Positions 26,783-35,988 of a DNA stretch of 64,000 nucleotides are shown here, one piece after another. Numbering within the stretch: the first letter of the stretch is position 1; every line of letters starts with the position of its first letter. The DNA comes from Pseudomonadaceae bacterium (GTDB taxonomy: Bacteria > Pseudomonadota > Gammaproteobacteria > Pseudomonadales > Azotimanducaceae): contig JANSXA010000002.1 in assembly GCA_024743175.1 (NCBI GenBank), positions 248,001 to 312,000 on the forward strand, in the 5' to 3' direction. Both the position numbers and the translations under genes were made by a program. The notes beneath the pieces were generated by a model. It ran no database searches and was not told where the DNA came from. It was given only the letters and a program-made list of their open reading frames with translations.

Positions 26783-27607
26783 ATGCCTTCGTTCACAACC
26801 CTTATAAAAGCAGCAGACCTGACCGAAGTCGAAGATAAATGCCTGCTGTTCGATTGTCGGGCTCAACTTGGGGATAGTAATTGGGGCAGACAGGCTTATT
26901 TGCAAGGTCATCTTGCGGGCGCGTTTTTCCTGGATCTGGACAAGGATCTTGCGGATCCGCCAAACTCAGCGGGCCGGCATCCGCTCCCGGATATTCAGCG
27001 CTGGCGCGCTCGTGCAGGTGAACTGGGTGTGCACCCTGAACAACAGGTAGTGCTCTACGATGATGCCAGCGGCGCTTACGCAGCCCGCGCCTGGTGGATG
27101 TTTCGCTGGCTTGGGCATCTGCACGTCGCGGTGCTGGATGGCGGTCTGACAAACTGGCCATATGCACTTGAAAAAAACCTCCCAAATCCACCTGAGCCGA
27201 CGGTTTATCCTACCCTCGCCCCGCTGACGCGCCTTATTGCAACTGAAGAGTTGCATCAAAGGCTGGATACGCTCAACCCGGGACAATTGATTGATGCGCG
27301 AACAGAAGCCCGTTGGGCGGGCCGGGAGGAGCCTATTGACCCCATTGCCGGTCACATTCCCGGCGCCATCTGCCTGCCGTTCCAGGGCAACCTCGATACT
27401 GATGGCTGCTTCAAATCTTCCGCTGATCTGGCCAGCCGTTTTGCGGATATCGATGATCATCCAATTCTCTACTGCGGCTCTGGCGTGACTGCAGCGCATA
27501 ACCTGCTGGCGATGCGGGTTGCAGGTCTCGCGGAACCAACTTTGTATGCAGATTCCTGGAGCGGCTGGATCACCGATAAGACCCGCCCTGTAGTCACAGA
27601 GCCGTAG
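26783..27607 (+). CDS. Sulfurtransferase (rhodanese / 3-mercaptopyruvate type)
   Basis: The 274-residue protein has two rhodanese domains. The C-terminal one holds the active loop YCGSGVTAAHN, whose CGSGVT form is that of 3-mercaptopyruvate sulfurtransferases (SseA). The N-terminal inactive domain has LYDDASGAYAARAWWMFRWLG. The ATG at 26783 is chosen because upstream residues in the open frame are unlike the family. Its stop codon is followed immediately by the GTG of mnmC, so it may supply or handle sulfur for a thiolated-tRNA pathway, an inference from coupling. Confidence 0.88.
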   Translation: MPSFTTLIKAADLTEVEDKCLLFDCRAQLGDSNWGRQAYLQGHLAGAFFLDLDKDLADPPNSAGRHPLPDIQRWRARAGELGVHPEQQVVLYDDASGAYAARAWWMFRWLGHLHVAVLDGGLTNWPYALEKNLPNPPEPTVYPTLAPLTRLIATEELHQRLDTLNPGQLIDARTEARWAGREEPIDPIAGHIPGAICLPFQGNLDTDGCFKSSADLASRFADIDDHPILYCGSGVTAAHNLLAMRVAGLAEPTLYADSWSGWITDKTRPVVTEP

Positions 27608-29383
27608 GTGATCATTCCCGCTGCACAGATCCGCTGGCAAGGCGACCAGGCGGAGGCCATCAACTACGACGACATCTATTTTCGCGACGATGCGCTGGCA
27701 GAGTCTGAGCGGATTTTCATCACTGCCGGTCAGATTGTAGCCAAGGCGCAGGCTACCGATACCCTCTGCATCGGCGAGCTTGGCTTTGGCATGGGCACAA
27801 ACTTCATTGCCGCAGCTGCCGCAGTGCTGCAACACAGCAATGCGCGTCTGCGCTACGTGGCGATTGAAAAACATCCCTTGAGTCCCGCGGACTGGCAGCG
27901 GGTCAAGCGCCGCGCGCAACAGCACAAATCACTTTATCAGGCTCTGACTGAGCCGGTGTTACCCCTCCTGGCGGGCTGGCACGAGCGGGTTTTTGCAGCA
28001 GGCCGAATTACGCTGACAGTTTTTTACGGCGACGTTGCTGAGGGGTTGGAAGCGCTTGCTCAGCAACAGCACAATCCGGTAGATGCCTGGTTTCTTGATG
28101 GCTTTACACCGGCCAAGAACCCACAGATGTGGACGCCGCAGATCTACACGGCGCTTGCAGAGTTATCCACGCGCAACACCAGCATCGCCTCATTTACCGC
28201 CGCCGGCCACGTTCGCCGGGGCTTGCAGGCAGCTGGCTTTGCCATCGAACGACTCGATCAGGCACCACACAAACACCACAGCCTGGCCGGCTACTATGCG
28301 CAATCGGGTCGTACACGTCGGGTCATGCCGAGCCAGGTGACGGTACACGGCAGAGGCATCGGTGGCGCGAGCGTTGCACGCAGGCTGGCAGAATCCGGAG
28401 TCAGCGTGCAGGTTCTCGACCCCGCAGGTGAAACTGGCGCTTCCGCGCGGATCAACACTGCGGTGATGCACGCCCGCCTGCTGGGTGATGGCAGTCCCAG
28501 CGCTGTGTTTCGACACGCCAGTTTCCACTACACCAGCGCCTACCTGCAGGGGCTGCGCGGGTTTGCACGCACCGGTGTGCTGCAGCTGCAGGGTCCCAAC
28601 ATGAATGCCAAGAAACTGCAGCGGATCTGCACCGCCTACGGCAATAACCATGAGCATCAACAACATTGGCTGCAGCAGCTGTCCGCAGCACAAGCGGCGC
28701 AGTTAAGTGGTGCAAATATTCAAGCAGATGCACTGTTTTTCCCGACCGCCGGTGTCGTTGATCTGCCGGAACTCTGTGCGGCGCTGCTGGACCACCCCAG
28801 CATCAGCCAGCAGCACTCAGATGGGTCAGCCAGCTCGACCATGTTCGACACGCAGGGTCCCCATGTTCTGTGCAGCGCTGGCGGCACCCGCGGGTTTCCC
28901 GGTTGTGATCATCTTGAAATCAGTGAAGTGTACGGACAGCTTGATCGATACGAGAGCACAGCACCACTCAGCACCTTACCGATTGTCGGCAATGGTTATC
29001 TGGTGCCCGATGACACAGGTGCAGTGCTGGGTGCTTCTTATGAGTACAGCCCCTGGTCACAAGACAAGGCACGGGCTCACAACCTGCAGGCCAATCAACA
29101 CCTTATTGCTGGTGCGCAGCTGAGCTGGCAGCACAGCCAACGGGCGGCACGCGCGACCAGCAGTGACAGGATGCCGGTCATAGGTCGATTACAGACAGAG
29201 GCAGAGCTCTGGTTAGCCACTGCTTTCGGCTCCATGGGGACAACCGCTGCGCCACTGGCAGCAGCGATGGTCAGCAATCAGATTTTAGGGTGGAGCAGCG
29301 GCGTGAGTTGCGCTGTTGAAGACCTGACAGATCCCAATCGTTTTGCCCGACGCCAGGCGCGACGTGGCATCAGACACCGCTGA
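27608..29383 (+). CDS. mnmC: Bifunctional tRNA modification enzyme MnmC
   Basis: The N-terminal half (about 1-235) is the MnmD-like SAM methyltransferase with ELGFGMGTNFIAAA and DAWFLDGFTPAKNPQMW. The C-terminal half is the FAD-dependent oxidoreductase with VHGRGIGGASVARRLAESG. Together they convert cmnm5(s2)U34 to mnm5(s2)U34 in tRNA. At 591 residues it is slightly shorter than the E. coli enzyme (668). The GTG start abuts the sulfurtransferase stop codon with no gap. Confidence 0.95.
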   Translation: MIIPAAQIRWQGDQAEAINYDDIYFRDDALAESERIFITAGQIVAKAQATDTLCIGELGFGMGTNFIAAAAAVLQHSNARLRYVAIEKHPLSPADWQRVKRRAQQHKSLYQALTEPVLPLLAGWHERVFAAGRITLTVFYGDVAEGLEALAQQQHNPVDAWFLDGFTPAKNPQMWTPQIYTALAELSTRNTSIASFTAAGHVRRGLQAAGFAIERLDQAPHKHHSLAGYYAQSGRTRRVMPSQVTVHGRGIGGASVARRLAESGVSVQVLDPAGETGASARINTAVMHARLLGDGSPSAVFRHASFHYTSAYLQGLRGFARTGVLQLQGPNMNAKKLQRICTAYGNNHEHQQHWLQQLSAAQAAQLSGANIQADALFFPTAGVVDLPELCAALLDHPSISQQHSDGSASSTMFDTQGPHVLCSAGGTRGFPGCDHLEISEVYGQLDRYESTAPLSTLPIVGNGYLVPDDTGAVLGASYEYSPWSQDKARAHNLQANQHLIAGAQLSWQHSQRAARATSSDRMPVIGRLQTEAELWLATAFGSMGTTAAPLAAAMVSNQILGWSSGVSCAVEDLTDPNRFARRQARRGIRHR

Positions 29384-29403
29384 TTGTCCGCTTAAAAAAA
29401 CGC

Positions 29404-30585
29404 TTAGCTGTCTGCCGTTAGTACCCGTACATTAATCACGGAATCGATGGCACAAATCGCATCAATCAAACCCTGATCAGGTTGCGCGGCCAGATCGATC
29501 AGGTTGTAAGCCACGTCGTCGCGGCTTTTGTTGATCAGATCGATCACATTGATGCCGCGTTCTGCAAGCAGTGACGTCATTTTACCCAGGGTGCCGGTAA
29601 CGTTGCGGTTGGTCACCGCGATGCGAAAGCCGGCTACCCGCTCAAGGCTGACCTGGGGAAAATTCACCGAGTTTGCAATGCTGCCGGTTTCCAGAAATCG
29701 CATCAGCTGATCGGCCGCCATGATGGCGCAGTTTTCTTCAGCTTCAGCGGTGCTGGCGCCCAGATGGGGGGTGAGCATCACACGATCATGATCAATCAGG
29801 CCCGGAACCGGGAAATCTGCCACATAGCGACCGATCTGCCCGTTATCCAGACCTTTTGCCAGAGCCTGGGTATCAACGATGGGTTGGCGTGCAAAGTTAA
29901 GCAGCACGCTGCCAGGCTTGAAGGCTTCCAGCGCCGCAGCATTGATCATGCCCTCGGTGGCTGGCAACAACGGCACATGCAGAGTGACGTAATCAGCCTG
30001 GGCAAACAGACTGGGCAGATTCTCCATGCGCTCAACTTCAGCCGGCACCCGCCAGGCAGCATCCACAGATAAGGCCGGGTCATAACCCAGTACCCGCATA
30101 CCCAGATCCAGAGCGGCGCGCGCCACCATGCTGCCAATCGCACCAAGACCAACCACGCCAAGGCTTTTGCCAATCAGTTCCCGGCCTTTGAAGCGTTTCT
30201 TTTCCGCCTCCACCAGTGTGTTGAGTTCCGCTTCGTCGGTCACTGACGCCAGCGAGCGAACATAGCTGATACCGCCATACACATCCCGGGAGGCCAGCAG
30301 CAAAGCGGTCAACACCAGTTCTTTCACCGAGTTAGCGTTCGCGCCCGGTGTGTTGAATACCACAATGCCGCGATCAGAACAGGCTTCTACCGGTACGTTG
30401 TTCACTCCGGCACCGGCACGGGCAATGGCCAGCAGACCCTCACTGAGTTCATCTACGGCCAGCTTATGACTGCGCAGCAGTAACGCATCAGGCGAAGTGA
30501 CATCAGCGCCAACGCTGTATTTCTCGGTGTTAAAGCGATCCAGGCCTGTGGCGGCAATGGCGTTATAGGTGCGAACGTTGTACAT
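29404..30585 (-). CDS. serA: D-3-phosphoglycerate dehydrogenase (SerA)
   Basis: A D-2-hydroxyacid dehydrogenase of 393 residues. GAGVNNVPVEAC (substrate region), VVGLGAIGSMVARAA (NAD+ loop), the catalytic Arg in NFARQPIVD and the His in MLTPHLGASTAEAEENC are present. A C-terminal ACT-like domain (about 320-393; RIAVTNRNVTGTLGKMTSLL) suggests serine feedback. It catalyses the first step of serine synthesis, two steps before phosphoserine phosphatase and one before SerC in this window. The gene stands alone, convergent with mnmC. Confidence 0.93.
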   Translation of the reverse strand: MYNVRTYNAIAATGLDRFNTEKYSVGADVTSPDALLLRSHKLAVDELSEGLLAIARAGAGVNNVPVEACSDRGIVVFNTPGANANSVKELVLTALLLASRDVYGGISYVRSLASVTDEAELNTLVEAEKKRFKGRELIGKSLGVVGLGAIGSMVARAALDLGMRVLGYDPALSVDAAWRVPAEVERMENLPSLFAQADYVTLHVPLLPATEGMINAAALEAFKPGSVLLNFARQPIVDTQALAKGLDNGQIGRYVADFPVPGLIDHDRVMLTPHLGASTAEAEENCAIMAADQLMRFLETGSIANSVNFPQVSLERVAGFRIAVTNRNVTGTLGKMTSLLAERGINVIDLINKSRDDVAYNLIDLAAQPDQGLIDAICAIDSVINVRVLTADS

Positions 30586-30639
30586 GATAAAGCGGGGTTG
30601 TGAGAGAGGCGCGCAAGGTAGGCATGCCGCCGAAGAAAG

Positions 30640-31752
30640 TCAAGAAGCGGACTGTAAGCCTATTGCAGAAGTGATCTCGCGGGCAATCGCCGGCGCTGCC
30701 TGGGGGTGTTCAAAGCCGGCCAGCGCTGCGGAAAACTGCTCGCGTTTGTCTTCTACCTCAGCCAGGGCTGCCAGCAGTGTTTCCGGTGTGAGATCAGCCT
30801 CAGCCAACACCACACTGTAGCCACTGTCAGCTGCAACACGAGCGTTGTCGATCTGATCTCCCCGCGATGCCTGCGCCGACAGGGGTACCAGAATATTCAA
30901 CTTGCTCAGAGACAGCAGTTCGAACAACGCGTTGGCCCCGGCTCTGGATAAGACAACGTCCGCAGCGGCCAGCAGATCACCCCAGCCCTGATCAATATAT
31001 TCACGCTGCACATAGCCTTGCATGTCCTGAGACTGTTGTTTGCCCGGACCACACACGTGTAACACCACATAACGCCGGGTCAATTCCGGCAATGCCGCGC
31101 GTACAGCAGCGTTGAGGGCATCAGCCCCAAGGCTGCCACCCGTCACCACCAGCAGCGGCTTATCCGCCGGGGTCAGCCCGAGCAGTGTCCGTCCGCGGCT
31201 GGCGTCCCCGGAAATAATCTCATCTCGCAGCGGCGTGCCGGTGACAACAACATGTGCACGGCCCAGCTGGGCATTACTGACCGAAGCGGTCTGAGCAAAA
31301 CTGAGACACAGGGTTTGCACAAAGGGCAGCACCAGGCGGTTTGCCAGACCCGGTGTCAGATCTGATTCATGGGCCACAACAGGTACCCGGCAGAGCCAGG
31401 CTGCCAGAGCGACCGGAAACGATACAAAGCCACCTTTGGAAAACACCACATCGGGTTTTAATCGAATCATCAGCCACAGTGCCTGGATAATACCCAGCGC
31501 AATGCGAAAGACGTCAGTCACATTCTGCCAGGACCAGTAGCGTCTCAGTTTGCCCGCTGAAACCGAATAAAAATCAACGCCACTGGCTGCCGTCAGCTGT
31601 TCTTCGAGGCCGGATTTGGTGCCCACAAAGGAGACTTTCAATCCCTGCTGTTGCAACAGTTCTATGACCGGGAGCGCAGGAATAACATGGCCTGCCGAAC
31701 CACCGCCAACCACAAGAACATGGCCAGGCCAGGCAGAATCCTGTTTGCCCAT
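30640..31752 (-). CDS. MurG-like N-acetylglucosaminyltransferase, Firmicute-type motifs
   Basis: This 370-residue GT28 family glycosyltransferase has VGGGSAGHVIPALPVIELL, AGKLRRYWSWQN, VFSKGGFVSFPVALAA, HESDLTPGLANRL, GGSLGADALN and SRAGANALFELL. These are MurG signatures, and the HESDLTPGLAN and AGKLRRY forms are those I know from Bacillus/Clostridium MurG; proteobacterial MurG has HEQN. It is the last gene of the DUF2066-transferase-hda operon and its ATG overlaps the hda stop by one base. It is not in the mur-fts cluster, so it is probably a second MurG or a transferase for another lipid-linked sugar. Confidence 0.82.
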   Translation of the reverse strand: MGKQDSAWPGHVLVVGGGSAGHVIPALPVIELLQQQGLKVSFVGTKSGLEEQLTAASGVDFYSVSAGKLRRYWSWQNVTDVFRIALGIIQALWLMIRLKPDVVFSKGGFVSFPVALAAWLCRVPVVAHESDLTPGLANRLVLPFVQTLCLSFAQTASVSNAQLGRAHVVVTGTPLRDEIISGDASRGRTLLGLTPADKPLLVVTGGSLGADALNAAVRAALPELTRRYVVLHVCGPGKQQSQDMQGYVQREYIDQGWGDLLAAADVVLSRAGANALFELLSLSKLNILVPLSAQASRGDQIDNARVAADSGYSVVLAEADLTPETLLAALAEVEDKREQFSAALAGFEHPQAAPAIAREITSAIGLQSAS

Positions 31753-32456
31753 CAGTACCCCAGTACCTGTTTCAACAGCGGAATCGTGACCGGCGATTTT
31801 TTCATCAGGCTGGCTTTATCCAGGGTTTCAAGGTCGGTTAACAAAGCGCCCAGGCTGCGCGGACCGCGCGCCAGCCAGTAGTCGAGCACCGGCTGTTGCA
31901 GTGTATAACCGCGCTGGTGAGCGCGCTGTTTTAACAGCCGCACCTTGGCGGCATCATCCAGGGGCACAATCTGATAGTGCTGCAGACTGCGCATCCGCGA
32001 TGTCAGGTCAGGGGTGAGAAAGTCGACCTGGGCTGAGCTTGAATGGTGCGTCACCAGCAGAACCCCGCGTTCGTTCAGTACCCGCTGATAAATTGCCATC
32101 ACCGCATCATGCATCTCCTGCTGACGCGGCAGGCATTGAAGATCATCCAGCGCTACCACCTGGCCGTGCGCACCCGCGTACTCCAGGGCGGCCAGCAGTC
32201 CGCCGGGGTTATGCTCATAATCCGCGCAGCTGACGTAACAGGCTGACTCACCCAGCTCTATTGCGCGCAGACAACGGCCGCGCAGCAAATGACTGCGCCC
32301 ACAGCTGACATCGCCATAGATCCACAAGCCGACAAAGTGTTGTGCCGGGGCACGCAATACCTGCAACAACTCATCATTGTTACCCGCAACAAAGTTATCC
32401 AGGCGCTGCTCAAGCGGGTGTTCTATGGCCAGCGTCAGCTGCTGCGGCACAGGCAT
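31752..32456 (-). CDS. hda: DnaA regulatory inactivator Hda
   Basis: A DnaA-like AAA+ ATPase of 234 residues. The N-terminal clamp-binding motif is QLTLAIEH, followed by GLWIYGDVSCGRSHLLRG (Walker A variant), VVALDDLQCLPRQ (Walker B) and SRMRS (arginine-finger region). Walker A has C-G-R-S instead of G-K-S/T. Hda with the DNA-loaded clamp promotes ATP hydrolysis by DnaA to prevent re-initiation. The ATG at 32456 is used because the frame upstream runs into the transferase gene. In gammaproteobacteria hda near purM is a standard placement. Note DnaA boxes before nrdA in this window. Confidence 0.92.
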   Translation of the reverse strand: MPVPQQLTLAIEHPLEQRLDNFVAGNNDELLQVLRAPAQHFVGLWIYGDVSCGRSHLLRGRCLRAIELGESACYVSCADYEHNPGGLLAALEYAGAHGQVVALDDLQCLPRQQEMHDAVMAIYQRVLNERGVLLVTHHSSSAQVDFLTPDLTSRMRSLQHYQIVPLDDAAKVRLLKQRAHQRGYTLQQPVLDYWLARGPRSLGALLTDLETLDKASLMKKSPVTIPLLKQVLGY

Positions 32457-32460
32457 AAAT

Positions 32461-33063
32461 CTAATCGACCCGTCGAAAGCCTGATGGACCGTGTTTATAC
32501 AGCTTGCGTTTCTTGCCTTCCCGATAGGCTTTGGAGCCCCAGGTAATGACGTAGTCGATACCGGAGCTGACGCCCAGCACCGCAAGCACATAAAAACAGG
32601 GCTGTACTGAGCTGGCAGCGATGTCTGCTACCACACCTAACGGCAGGAAGCTGGCCATCAACAGACAGACGGTGACGATCTGCATCGCGGTGTTGGCTTT
32701 ACTCAGGAAGGTGGGTGAAATATCCACTTCTTCGTAAAGCAGTTTATAAACGCCTGCTCCCGCCATGATGGTGAAATCGCGAATCAACACAATTAAGGCG
32801 ACCCACAGCGGTATGTGTCCCTGCAGGGTAAAAATAATAAACATCGCTGCTACCAGCAGCTTATCCGCCAACGGATCCAGGGTTGCACCGAGCTTGCTCA
32901 TCCAGTTGAAGCGCCGGGCCAGAAAGCCATCAAACGCATCAGATAAACCCGCAATCAACATCAGCACAAAGGCTTCCATAAACCGCTCATGCCAGAGCAT
33001 CCAACCGGTGGGTAACACCAGCAGGATACGCAGCACAGTAATGATATTGGGTATCTGCGACAT
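32461..33063 (-). CDS. CDP-alcohol phosphatidyltransferase (PgsA-like)
   Basis: A 200-residue integral membrane enzyme whose catalytic signature is complete: DAFDGFLARRFNWMSKLG and LDPLADK, matching D(x2)DG(x2)AR(x8)G(x3)D(x3)D with small spacing tolerance. About five hydrophobic helices are visible. Such enzymes transfer a phosphatidyl group from CDP-diacylglycerol to an alcohol, e.g. glycerol 3-phosphate, making phosphatidylglycerophosphate. Which alcohol is used cannot be read here. It is flanked by 2 bp and 4 bp gaps to DUF2066 and hda, so it is tightly operonic. Confidence 0.88.
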   Translation of the reverse strand: MSQIPNIITVLRILLVLPTGWMLWHERFMEAFVLMLIAGLSDAFDGFLARRFNWMSKLGATLDPLADKLLVAAMFIIFTLQGHIPLWVALIVLIRDFTIMAGAGVYKLLYEEVDISPTFLSKANTAMQIVTVCLLMASFLPLGVVADIAASSVQPCFYVLAVLGVSSGIDYVITWGSKAYREGKKRKLYKHGPSGFRRVD

Positions 33064-33065
33064 GT

Positions 33066-34145
33066 TCAGCCCTGCCAGATGAGCTGCATCTCAAAGCCGC
33101 GGGACAACAGATCTTCCCGCAGCCTGCCCTGGGCAGTCAGCAGTGCCAGCAACTGCTCAGGTTCAGCCCGACTCACCAGCGAGATACTCAAACGAGAATC
33201 ATCTATGGCTTCTACATCAAGGGCGTCAACAAACTCCAGGCTGCCCAGATAAGCCATCAGCTCGGCATACCCCAGTATGTCTGTTAATCCGCTGATATAA
33301 ATGCGCTGGGCACGTTGCGTGCGGGGCAACACCGCATACTTTTCCGCCAATCGATCTGCCAGCATGTCGATGCCACCACGCACAGCTTCGGCCAGATCCG
33401 GCGTGGTGAAATTTGCAGCCAGCGGTTGGCCATCCAGCCAGACTTCCCAGTCACCGCGATAGACATCCCCGGCAAAAGTCTGATCCTGACTGAGCCGACC
33501 CACCAGCACCAGATCAGCGTCATAGCGGGCAGCGGCCTGATCCAGCGATGCAGTGACCTTACCCCAGACATCTGCCGGGCTCACCGCCAGAGAGTCATCG
33601 AGGTCAAGCAGTGGCAGGGTGATTTTCACCCCACGATCAGCTGCGTAGCGGCGCAGTTCCCTGACCAGTGGATGTGAACTCGAACTGGCGAGAATTTCGC
33701 GGCTGTTGCCATCATCAACCACCAACCAGGCCAGGACTTCAGGACGCTTTGACCACCAGACCGGCAGCTTGGCTGCTTTCACCAGATGCAGCATGGCACT
33801 CGACTGGAAAGTGATTCGAATGTGCGTTTGCGCCTCGCCGCTTGCTTCCCGCGTGGTGAAGAATACAAACCGATTGTAGTAGTTCTGGGGTTGCTCAAGT
33901 GCAGCAGCAATTGTCGGCGTTCGCGGCACTGAGGCAAGCCCGGTCAAGCGTGACAGAACCACCAGCATACCTTCCTCGGCAACCCGGTCCCGCTCCGCAT
34001 TAGTCTGAGCTGTGACCGGCCGATCTACAGCGTAAAGCCAATCAGCGTCAGTTACCGCATGCGCAACAGGCGCCAACAGACCCAGTACGAAAAACAAAGT
34101 CACGACAAACACTGATCTGATTATTAGATTCACACGCAAACCCAT
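33066..34145 (-). CDS. DUF2066 domain protein, exported
   Basis: The 359-residue product begins with a clear Sec signal peptide (NLIIRSVFVVTLFFVLGLLA, cleavage near VAHA-VTDAD). The rest has the DUF2066 pattern: VDRPVTAQTNAERDRVAEEG, LSRLTGL, YNRFVFF and WLVVDDGNSREIL. Function of the family is unknown. The gene is divergent from purM, as in Pseudomonas, and leads the operon with the phosphatidyltransferase, hda and the murG-like gene. Confidence 0.85.
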   Translation of the reverse strand: MGLRVNLIIRSVFVVTLFFVLGLLAPVAHAVTDADWLYAVDRPVTAQTNAERDRVAEEGMLVVLSRLTGLASVPRTPTIAAALEQPQNYYNRFVFFTTREASGEAQTHIRITFQSSAMLHLVKAAKLPVWWSKRPEVLAWLVVDDGNSREILASSSSHPLVRELRRYAADRGVKITLPLLDLDDSLAVSPADVWGKVTASLDQAAARYDADLVLVGRLSQDQTFAGDVYRGDWEVWLDGQPLAANFTTPDLAEAVRGGIDMLADRLAEKYAVLPRTQRAQRIYISGLTDILGYAELMAYLGSLEFVDALDVEAIDDSRLSISLVSRAEPEQLLALLTAQGRLREDLLSRGFEMQLIWQG

Positions 34146-34241
34146 TCTCAGCGGAACGTTTCAAAGCACAATTCAAGCGCGACAGTTTAGCGAAAAACCG
34201 GCCGCCGCGAGAGACATTATCGCATGCGGTTAATTAGGCAG

Positions 34242-34269
34242 TTTGCTCAGCGAGCCGCTCTGCTAAACT
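34242..34269 (+). promoter_or_regulatory. Candidate purM promoter
   Basis: TTTGCT at 34242-34247 and TAAACT at 34264-34269 are 16 bp apart. The start point would be near 34276, inside the upstream extension of the purM reading frame. This supports the TTG at 34302 as the true start. Confidence 0.45.
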
Positions 34270-34301
34270 GCCCGGCTTTGGCCCGAACCGGAGAGAGACT
34301 T

Positions 34302-35351
34302 TTGTCAGATGCCAGCACACCCCCCACCGCAGCCGGGCTGAGTTACAAAGACGCCGGCGTCGACATTGAAGCAGGCGCTGAACTGATTCGACGCATTGCG
34401 CCGGCCTGCAAGGCCACCCATCGTCCGGAAATGCTTTCCACCCTGGGCGGATTTGCTGCAATGACGGAGATACCCGAAGGGTATAAACAACCAGTGCTGG
34501 TTTCCGGAACCGATGGTGTTGGCACCAAACTGAAGCTGGCCATTGATCATAACCGGCACGAAAGTGTTGGTCAGGATCTGGTTGCCATGTGCGCCAATGA
34601 TGTGCTGGTAACCGGCGCGGAACCTTTTCTGTTTCTCGATTATTACGCTACCGGCGGGTTGGACGTGGACACCGCCAGCACGGTTATCAAAGGCATTGCG
34701 CAGGGCTGTGAACTTGCCGGTTGCTCGCTGGCGGGCGGTGAAACAGCAGAGATGCCCGGCTTCTATGCTGCGGGTGAATATGACCTGGCGGGATTCTGCG
34801 TTGGCGTTGTGGAGAAGACAAAAATCGTCTCCGGCAACAAACTCGACATTGATGACGTGATTATCGGGCTCCCCAGTTCCGGCGCTCACAGCAACGGCTA
34901 TTCACTGATCCGCAAAGTGTTGTCCACCCTCAAGCTGGAACCTAATGTTGATCTGCTCGACGATCTGCTGGCGCCTACCCGCATTTATGTGAAACCGGTG
35001 CTGGCCACTCTGCAATTGATCGAACCCCACGCAATGGTGCACATCACCGGCGGTGGTTTTTATGAAAACGTGCCGCGGGTGTTGAACAACCCGCAACATG
35101 CCGCCCTGATTAACACTGATGCATGGCAGCGACCTGATGTGTTCGCCTGGCTGCAGCAGGCTGGCAATATCGATGAACGGGAAATGCTGACAACATTTAA
35201 CTGTGGCATTGGTTTCATGCTGGTGGTCGCCCGAGAGGATGCGATACGCTGCATGGAGGTATTGCGTGAACAGGGTGAAGCACCGATTGAAATAGGCTCG
35301 ATTGTCCAGGCTGATCACACGCCAGCGCAGGGGCAGATTCTGATTCGCTGA
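34302..35351 (+). CDS. purM: Phosphoribosylformylglycinamidine cyclo-ligase
   Basis: Family motifs are intact: LSYKDAGVDIEAG, GTDGVGTKLKLA, DLVAMCANDVLVTGAEPLF-like segment (VTGAEPFLFLDYYA), AGCSLAGGETAEMPG and GLPSSGAHSNGYSL. The enzyme closes the imidazole ring to give aminoimidazole ribotide in purine synthesis. The TTG at 34302 is preceded by GGAGAG and yields 349 residues, the usual length. The frame is open upstream to 34224, but that part contains the promoter. The usual partner purN does not follow; dcd lies convergently 26 bp downstream. Confidence 0.95.
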   Translation: MSDASTPPTAAGLSYKDAGVDIEAGAELIRRIAPACKATHRPEMLSTLGGFAAMTEIPEGYKQPVLVSGTDGVGTKLKLAIDHNRHESVGQDLVAMCANDVLVTGAEPFLFLDYYATGGLDVDTASTVIKGIAQGCELAGCSLAGGETAEMPGFYAAGEYDLAGFCVGVVEKTKIVSGNKLDIDDVIIGLPSSGAHSNGYSLIRKVLSTLKLEPNVDLLDDLLAPTRIYVKPVLATLQLIEPHAMVHITGGGFYENVPRVLNNPQHAALINTDAWQRPDVFAWLQQAGNIDEREMLTTFNCGIGFMLVVAREDAIRCMEVLREQGEAPIEIGSIVQADHTPAQGQILIR

Positions 35352-35377
35352 TTTTCAGGTTCGCGTTCAGGACCTTT

Positions 35378-35941
35378 TCAGGATCTGGGCAACGTCACCC
35401 CAGTCTGGCCCTGATACTTGCCGCCACGGTCTTTGTAAGTGACCTGGCATCGCTCATCAGATTGGAAAAACAGCATCTGCGCAACACCTTCATTGGCGTA
35501 AATTTTTGCCGGCAGCGTGGTGGTGTTGGAAAACTCCAGCGTCACATGCCCTTCCCACTCAGGTTCCAGCGGCGTGACATTGACAATAATTCCACAGCGC
35601 GCGTAGGTGGATTTACCCAGACAGATGGTCAGCACGTCCTCAGGAATGCGGAAGTACTCCACCGTGCTGGCCAGTGCAAATGAATTGGGTGGAATAATGC
35701 AGACATCACCTTCGATGTCGACAAAACTCTGCTCATCAAATGCCTTCGGATCTACCGTGGCAGAGTGAATATTGGTAAACACCTTGAACTGCGGTGCACA
35801 ACGTACGTCATAGCCGTAGCTGGAGGTGCCGTAAGAAATCAGCTTTTTACCACCTGACTCGCGTACCTGGCCCGGTTCAAACGGCTCAATCATACCGCGC
35901 TTTGCTTGTTCAATAATCCATCGGTCCGACTTGATTGTCAT
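35378..35941 (-). CDS. dcd: dCTP deaminase
   Basis: The 187-residue protein has [15 protein letters not shown], the catalytic segment [28 protein letters not shown] (in parts: [21 protein letters not shown]) and LFFQSDERC. This is the homotrimeric Dcd of proteobacteria, which makes dUTP for dTMP synthesis. It lies 47 bp after mrp in the same direction, the conserved mrp-dcd pair beside metG. Confidence 0.96.
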   Translation of the reverse strand: MTIKSDRWIIEQAKRGMIEPFEPGQVRESGGKKLISYGTSSYGYDVRCAPQFKVFTNIHSATVDPKAFDEQSFVDIEGDVCIIPPNSFALASTVEYFRIPEDVLTICLGKSTYARCGIIVNVTPLEPEWEGHVTLEFSNTTTLPAKIYANEGVAQMLFFQSDERCQVTYKDRGGKYQGQTGVTLPRS

Positions 35942-35988
35942 CGTTAATCTATTCCAGCTATCACAAAGGGGTTTAAAAAATGACCAGC

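Noticed and set aside
26966-27925. 319-codon reverse-strand frame opposite the sulfurtransferase and mnmC
   Set aside because: It spans two clear family genes on the other strand and its translation shows no motif; an artefact of GC-rich codon third positions.
34224-34301. Upstream ATG start for purM
   Set aside because: It would place the -35 and -10 boxes inside the coding region. The TTG at 34302 has GGAGAG before it and gives the standard PurM length.
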